The position numbers were made by a program, and so were the translations under genes. DNA of 7,328 bases, from assembly GCA_024689165.1 (NCBI GenBank), contig JAILDS010000003.1, forward strand, positions 1 to 7,328. The letters are read 5' to 3'. The notes under the pieces are model-generated. The model saw only the letters and a list, made by a program, of their open reading frames with translations. It was not told where the DNA came from and ran no database searches. This DNA comes from Clostridia bacterium. Lineage in GTDB: Bacteria; Bacillota; Clostridia; Oscillospirales; Acutalibacteraceae. Within the stretch, counting starts at the first letter, position 1, and every line of letters starts with the position of its first letter. Shown one piece after another: positions 4,886 to 7,328 of this stretch.

Positions 4886-5740
4886 ATGGTACGCATAGTC
4901 GGAATAAGATTCAAGGACAACGGAAAGATCTATGACTTCGACGCGAAGGAGTTCGAGCTTCGCCTCGGCGAGCGCGTCATCGTCAGGACCTCGCAGGGCA
5001 TAGAGTGCGGCACTGTCGCCGAGAGCGTCAGGGTCGAGCGGGAGGAAAACCTCACCAAGGAGCTCAAGCCCATAGTCCGCATAGCCGACGAGGACGACTA
5101 CAAGATCCTCGAGATCATCGAGAGGCGCGAAAAGGAGGCGTACGCGGTCTGCGAGCAGCAGATCGCGCAGTTCGGGCTCGAAATGACGCTCGTGTCCGTT
5201 GAGCACGCCTTCGACGGCTCGAAGATAATCTTCTATTACACCGCGCCGAAGAGGGTCGATTTCAGGGAGCTGGTGCGCTCGCTCGCCTCGACGCTGCGCT
5301 GCAGGATAGAGCTGCGCCAGATCGGCGTGAGGAACGAGACCTCGATGATAGGCGGTCTCGGGATGTGCGGGCAGCCCTTCTGCTGCTCGAGGTTCCTGAA
5401 CAACAATTTCAAGCCCGTTTCCATCCGCATGGCGAAGGAACAGGGCATTTCCATGGGCTCCGCGAAGATAAGCGGCGCCTGCGGACGGCTCATGTGCTGC
5501 CTGAATTTCGAGGACGAGACCTACCGCAGGCTTATAAAGATGACCCCGCCCGTCGGCGCGGTCGTCGCCACGCCGGACGGCGAGGGCGTCGTCACCGACG
5601 TGAAGCTCCTCACGGGCGTGCTGAGCGTCAAGCTCAACGCCTCCCCCGACGCCGTGAGCAAATACTCCCGCGAGGACGTGACCGTCCTGAAAATGCCCGT
5701 CAAAAAGCAGAAGACGGAAGAGCTGTCAGCAGACAGCTGA
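4886..5740 (+). CDS. ricT: RicT (YaaT), PSP1-domain protein
   Basis: A 284-residue protein of the PSP1/RicT family. In Bacillus subtilis RicT works with RicA and RicF, binds an Fe-S cluster and helps RNase Y in mRNA maturation and in developmental control; whether the partners exist here is unknown. The family mark is the cysteine-rich core: GGLGMCGQPFCC (156-167) and SGACGRLMCCLNFE (196-209), with Cys161, 166, 167, 199, 204 and 205, plus the preceding VDFRELVRSLA (124-134). Length is close to the B. subtilis protein. The start at 4886 has AAAGGA at 4871-4876. It follows holB as in many Bacillota, but 259 bp of repeat DNA separate them, so co-transcription would have to pass through several hairpins. 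The last residues LSADS and the TGA stop at 5738 are made of heptamer sequence. Confidence 0.93.
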   Translation: MVRIVGIRFKDNGKIYDFDAKEFELRLGERVIVRTSQGIECGTVAESVRVEREENLTKELKPIVRIADEDDYKILEIIERREKEAYAVCEQQIAQFGLEMTLVSVEHAFDGSKIIFYYTAPKRVDFRELVRSLASTLRCRIELRQIGVRNETSMIGGLGMCGQPFCCSRFLNNNFKPVSIRMAKEQGISMGSAKISGACGRLMCCLNFEDETYRRLIKMTPPVGAVVATPDGEGVVTDVKLLTGVLSVKLNASPDAVSKYSREDVTVLKMPVKKQKTEELSADS

Positions 5741-5787
5741 TAGCAGATAGCAGATAGCCACTAGCTGTCAGCCGTCAGCTGTCAGCG
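5725..5787 (+). repeat. Heptamer array, 9 units over the ricT stop
   Basis: Units are GTCAGCA, GACAGCT, GATAGCA, GATAGCA, GATAGCC, ACTAGCT, GTCAGCC, GTCAGCT, GTCAGCG. The first two units are coding and the TGA stop at 5738-5740 spans the join of units two and three. It is the longest array in the window. Confidence 0.9.
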
Positions 5788-5789
5788 GT

Positions 5790-5851
5790 CGGGGTTTCCG
5801 AAACCCGGCGGTAGCGCGGCACCTCAGTGCCGCCCCGACGCGCAGCGTCGG
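5790..5851 (+). repeat. Three consecutive hairpin modules after ricT
   Basis: In order: GGGTTT-CCG-AAACCC (5792-5806), GCGGCAC-CTCA-GTGCCGC (5816-5833) and CCGACGC-GCA-GCGTCGG (5835-5851). The same order occurs after 2286 and after 3388. The third stem is identical to that at 3436-3452 except that its loop is GCA instead of TGC. No T-tract follows. Confidence 0.8.
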
Positions 5852-5907
5852 TTTGCAATGCGCCGCAGCCCTTTTTGCATATTACGAGCTTTGCGAGTAA
5901 CAAGGTT

Positions 5908-5924
5908 CTGCCGCAAAGCGGCAG
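5908..5924 (+). repeat. Triloop hairpin CTGCCGC-AAA-GCGGCAG
   Basis: A perfect 7-bp stem with a three-base loop, just before the leader heptamers. It occupies the place that the 28-bp module with stem AACTCGC holds at 2503-2530. The 56 bp before it (5852-5907) share AATGCGCCGCAG with 215-226 and contain no gene. Confidence 0.75.
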
Positions 5925-5933
5925 GTTCTTATC

Positions 5934-5968
5934 GGCTATCCGCTATCGTCTATCGGCTATCGGCTATT
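5934..5968 (-). repeat. Heptamer array, 5 reverse-complement units before the GH27 gene
   Basis: Units on the + strand are GGCTATC, CGCTATC, GTCTATC, GGCTATC, GGCTATT. It ends five bases before the AAGGAA ribosome binding site (5974-5979) and 16 bp before the ATG at 5985. Confidence 0.9.
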
Positions 5969-5984
5969 CCGGAAAGGAACTACC

Positions 5985-7184
5985 ATGGACTCACTTGACC
6001 GCCGCGCCCCGATGGGCTGGAACTCCTGGGACTGCTACGGCCCCGGGCTTACAGAGGAACAGCTCCTCGCCAACGCCGCCGTGCTGCGCGACAGGCTCGC
6101 CCCCGCGGGGTACGAGTATGTCGTCTGCGACATCCAGTGGAGCGAGCCGGGCGCGAAAAGCAAGGCCTACCGCCCCTTCGCGCCGCTCTGCACGGACGGC
6201 TTCGGGCGGCTCATGCCCGCTCCCGGGCGCTTCCCGTCCGCAAAGGACGGCGCAGGCTTCAGGCCGCTCGCGGACAGGATACACGCGATGGGGCTGAAGT
6301 TCGGCATACACATCATGCGCGGGATACCGAGGCAGGCTGTCGAAAAGGACCTTCCCGTTCACGGGACCGGGCTTACCGCCCGTTCCTGCGCCGACCCGTC
6401 CTTCATCTGCCCCTGGAACCCGGACATGTACTCCCTCAGGGAGGGCGCGCCGATGCGGGCTTATTACGACTCGGTATTCAGGCTCTACGCCTCTTGGGAC
6501 GTGGATTTCATAAAGATGGACGACGTCTGCGTCCTGGAGGGCCGCGTCGACCGTTCGGGCGTCCCGGGCTACGGCGCCGCCGACGTCGAGGCGGTAGCCG
6601 CCGCGATAAAAAACTGCGGCAGGCCGATGGTCCTGTCCCTTTCTCCCGGCCCCGCGAGGCTCGAAAACGCCTGGCACATGAGCCGGTACGCGGATATGTG
6701 GCGGCTTACCGGCGATTTCTGGGACACCTGGGAGCAGCTGCTGGATATGTTCGACGTGACTCGCCGCTGGGACGCGTTTTCCGGAGAGGGCTTCCCGGAC
6801 TGCGACATGCTGCCGCTCGGCGTGCTCGACGTGAACGAGCCGGAAAACGGCGGCGGGGGGCGCGGGACCCGCTTCACGCCGGCGGAACAGCGCACGATGA
6901 TGGCGCTGTGGTGCTCCTTCGGCTCGCCCCTGTTCGTCGGCGCGGAGCTTACGAAGTCCGACCCCGCCGTCTTCGATCTGCTGACAGACCCGCTCCTGCT
7001 CGATATGCACCGTTACGGGGCCCGTTCCCGCGAGGTCTCGAGGGAGGGCGGTATCATAACCAGAGAGACCGGCGATATCCGCGGCGGAAAGTTCGTCTGC
7101 CGCTTCAACGTGACCGACGCGCCCGCCGCGTCCGGCGGGGAGACGATCCCCGCGCACGGAGCAGTTGTCAAGCATGAAGGATGA
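5985..7184 (+). CDS. Alpha-galactosidase-like glycoside hydrolase, family GH27
   Basis: A 399-residue retaining glycosidase of family GH27, expected to release alpha-galactose from oligosaccharides such as the raffinose series. The barrel starts with PMGWNSWDCYG (9-19); CDIQW is at 48-52, GIHIMRGIPRQA at 107-118 and CPWNPDMY at 142-149. VDFIKMDDVC (173-182) holds the expected nucleophile Asp179, and MWRLTGDFWDTW (238-249) the expected acid/base Asp244. TRFTPAEQRTMMALW (295-309) and SPLFVGAEL (314-322) close the barrel. There is no signal peptide, so the enzyme is cytoplasmic and would act on imported sugars; no sugar transporter is nearby. The C-terminal beta domain is short (about 345-399). 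The start has AAGGAA at 5974-5979. The final residues KHEG and the TGA stop at 7182 are encoded by AAGGATG-type heptamers. The exact substrate, galactose or a related sugar, is inferred from family. Confidence 0.9.
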   Translation: MDSLDRRAPMGWNSWDCYGPGLTEEQLLANAAVLRDRLAPAGYEYVVCDIQWSEPGAKSKAYRPFAPLCTDGFGRLMPAPGRFPSAKDGAGFRPLADRIHAMGLKFGIHIMRGIPRQAVEKDLPVHGTGLTARSCADPSFICPWNPDMYSLREGAPMRAYYDSVFRLYASWDVDFIKMDDVCVLEGRVDRSGVPGYGAADVEAVAAAIKNCGRPMVLSLSPGPARLENAWHMSRYADMWRLTGDFWDTWEQLLDMFDVTRRWDAFSGEGFPDCDMLPLGVLDVNEPENGGGGRGTRFTPAEQRTMMALWCSFGSPLFVGAELTKSDPAVFDLLTDPLLLDMHRYGARSREVSREGGIITRETGDIRGGKFVCRFNVTDAPAASGGETIPAHGAVVKHEG

Positions 7185-7197
7185 AGTATGAAGGATA
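7170..7197 (+). repeat. Second heptamer family over the GH27 stop
   Basis: Units are AAGCATG, AAGGATG, AAGTATG, AAGGATA. The TGA stop at 7182-7184 spans units two and three. This is the only gene end here that carries the AAGTATG family instead of the GATAGCN family. Confidence 0.8.
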
Positions 7198-7203
7198 TCG
7201 GGG

Positions 7204-7240
7204 TCCCCGCGAAGATTTGCGAAGCAAAGGTTCGTGGGGA
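7204..7240 (+). repeat. Nested hairpin after the GH27 gene
   Basis: Outer arms TCCCCGCGAA (7204-7213) and TTCGTGGGGA (7231-7240) pair with one G-T wobble. An inner stem TTTGC-GAA-GCAAA (7216-7228) forms the tip. It follows the stop by 20 bp and could slow transcription, but it is followed by GAGGAGGAG rather than a T-tract, so it is not a canonical terminator. Confidence 0.7.
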
Positions 7241-7258
7241 GAGGAGGAGCAACAAAGC

Positions 7259-7328
7259 GTGGCGAGCTTTTGGAGCCTGCGACAAAACGAGCAAGCGAAG
7301 TTTGCGACGACGAAGGGCGCTGCGCGCG
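7259..7328 (+). CDS. Possible start of a gene cut by the window edge (doubtful)
   Basis: A strong ribosome-binding-like GAGGAGGAG at 7241-7249 is followed after nine bases by GTG at 7259 and a frame that stays open to the end for 23 codons, beginning VASFWSLRQNEQ. I do not recognise a protein family. Given how repeat-rich the gaps are, this stretch may equally be another non-coding repeat module that happens to be open. The next bases beyond the edge would decide. Confidence 0.2.
   Translation, partial: MASFWSLRQNEQAKFATTKGAAR

Noticed and set aside
5991..7175. Long minus-strand open frame of 394 codons opposite the GH27 gene
   Set aside because: It mirrors the GC-rich codon pattern of the real gene; the + strand shows a clear GH27 protein with catalytic motifs, while the minus product is Arg/Pro/Gly/His-rich without motifs.
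7013..7294. Minus-strand open frame overlapping the GH27 end
   Set aside because: It overlaps strongly supported coding sequence, has no ribosome site and spans a hairpin and heptamers.

Overview
The window looks like a GC-rich chromosome segment of an uncultured, gut-type Bacillota (Clostridia-like). The evidence is a neighbouring pair of a DNA polymerase III delta'-like gene and a RicT/PSP1 gene (a Bacillota gene order), a short clostridial-style epoxyqueuosine-reductase-like protein, and a cytoplasmic GH27 alpha-galactosidase. Isoleucine is often encoded by ATA despite the high GC. The lineage is inferred from gene content only; there is no rRNA or marker that settles it.

Layout, all genes on the + strand: 2-115, 3' end of an unrecognised gene; 310-1209, eight-helix membrane protein of unknown function; 1291-2229, AEC-family permease; 2581-3372, QueG-like Fe-S protein; 3640-4626, HolB-like delta' clamp-loader subunit; 4886-5740, RicT; 5985-7184, GH27 alpha-galactosidase; 7185-7328, a hairpin and a possible gene start cut by the window edge.

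The genes are mostly ordinary housekeeping and sugar genes. What stands out is the DNA between them. Five gaps (about 116-309, 2230-2580, 3373-3639, 4627-4885, 5741-5984) are built from the same parts. Directly at or over each upstream stop codon lies a tandem array of 7-bp units of the type GATAGCN/GTCAGCN. Directly before each downstream start lies a five-unit array of the reverse complement, NGCTATC. Between the two arrays lie short stem-loop modules; some recur exactly, while others keep the pairing but change the sequence. A second heptamer family (AAGTATG/AAGGATG) occurs three times. Each transcription unit is therefore bracketed by inverted heptamer arrays, and each gap can in principle fold into one long branched hairpin. 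The only gap without arrays is the 81-bp one between the membrane protein and the AEC permease, which probably form one transcription unit.

Five stop codons (positions 3370, 4624, 5738, 7182 and probably 113) are made of repeat sequence, and a sixth (2227) lies one base before an array. The GATAGCN arrays carry a stop in all three frames, whereas the reversed arrays before starts are open in all frames and create false N-terminal extensions. One gap (3409-3582) contains an element with 28-bp perfect inverted ends; another (4631-4817), with 24-bp ends, separates holB from ricT. I see no canonical intrinsic terminator with a T-tract, no tRNA or rRNA, no CRISPR array and no transposase.
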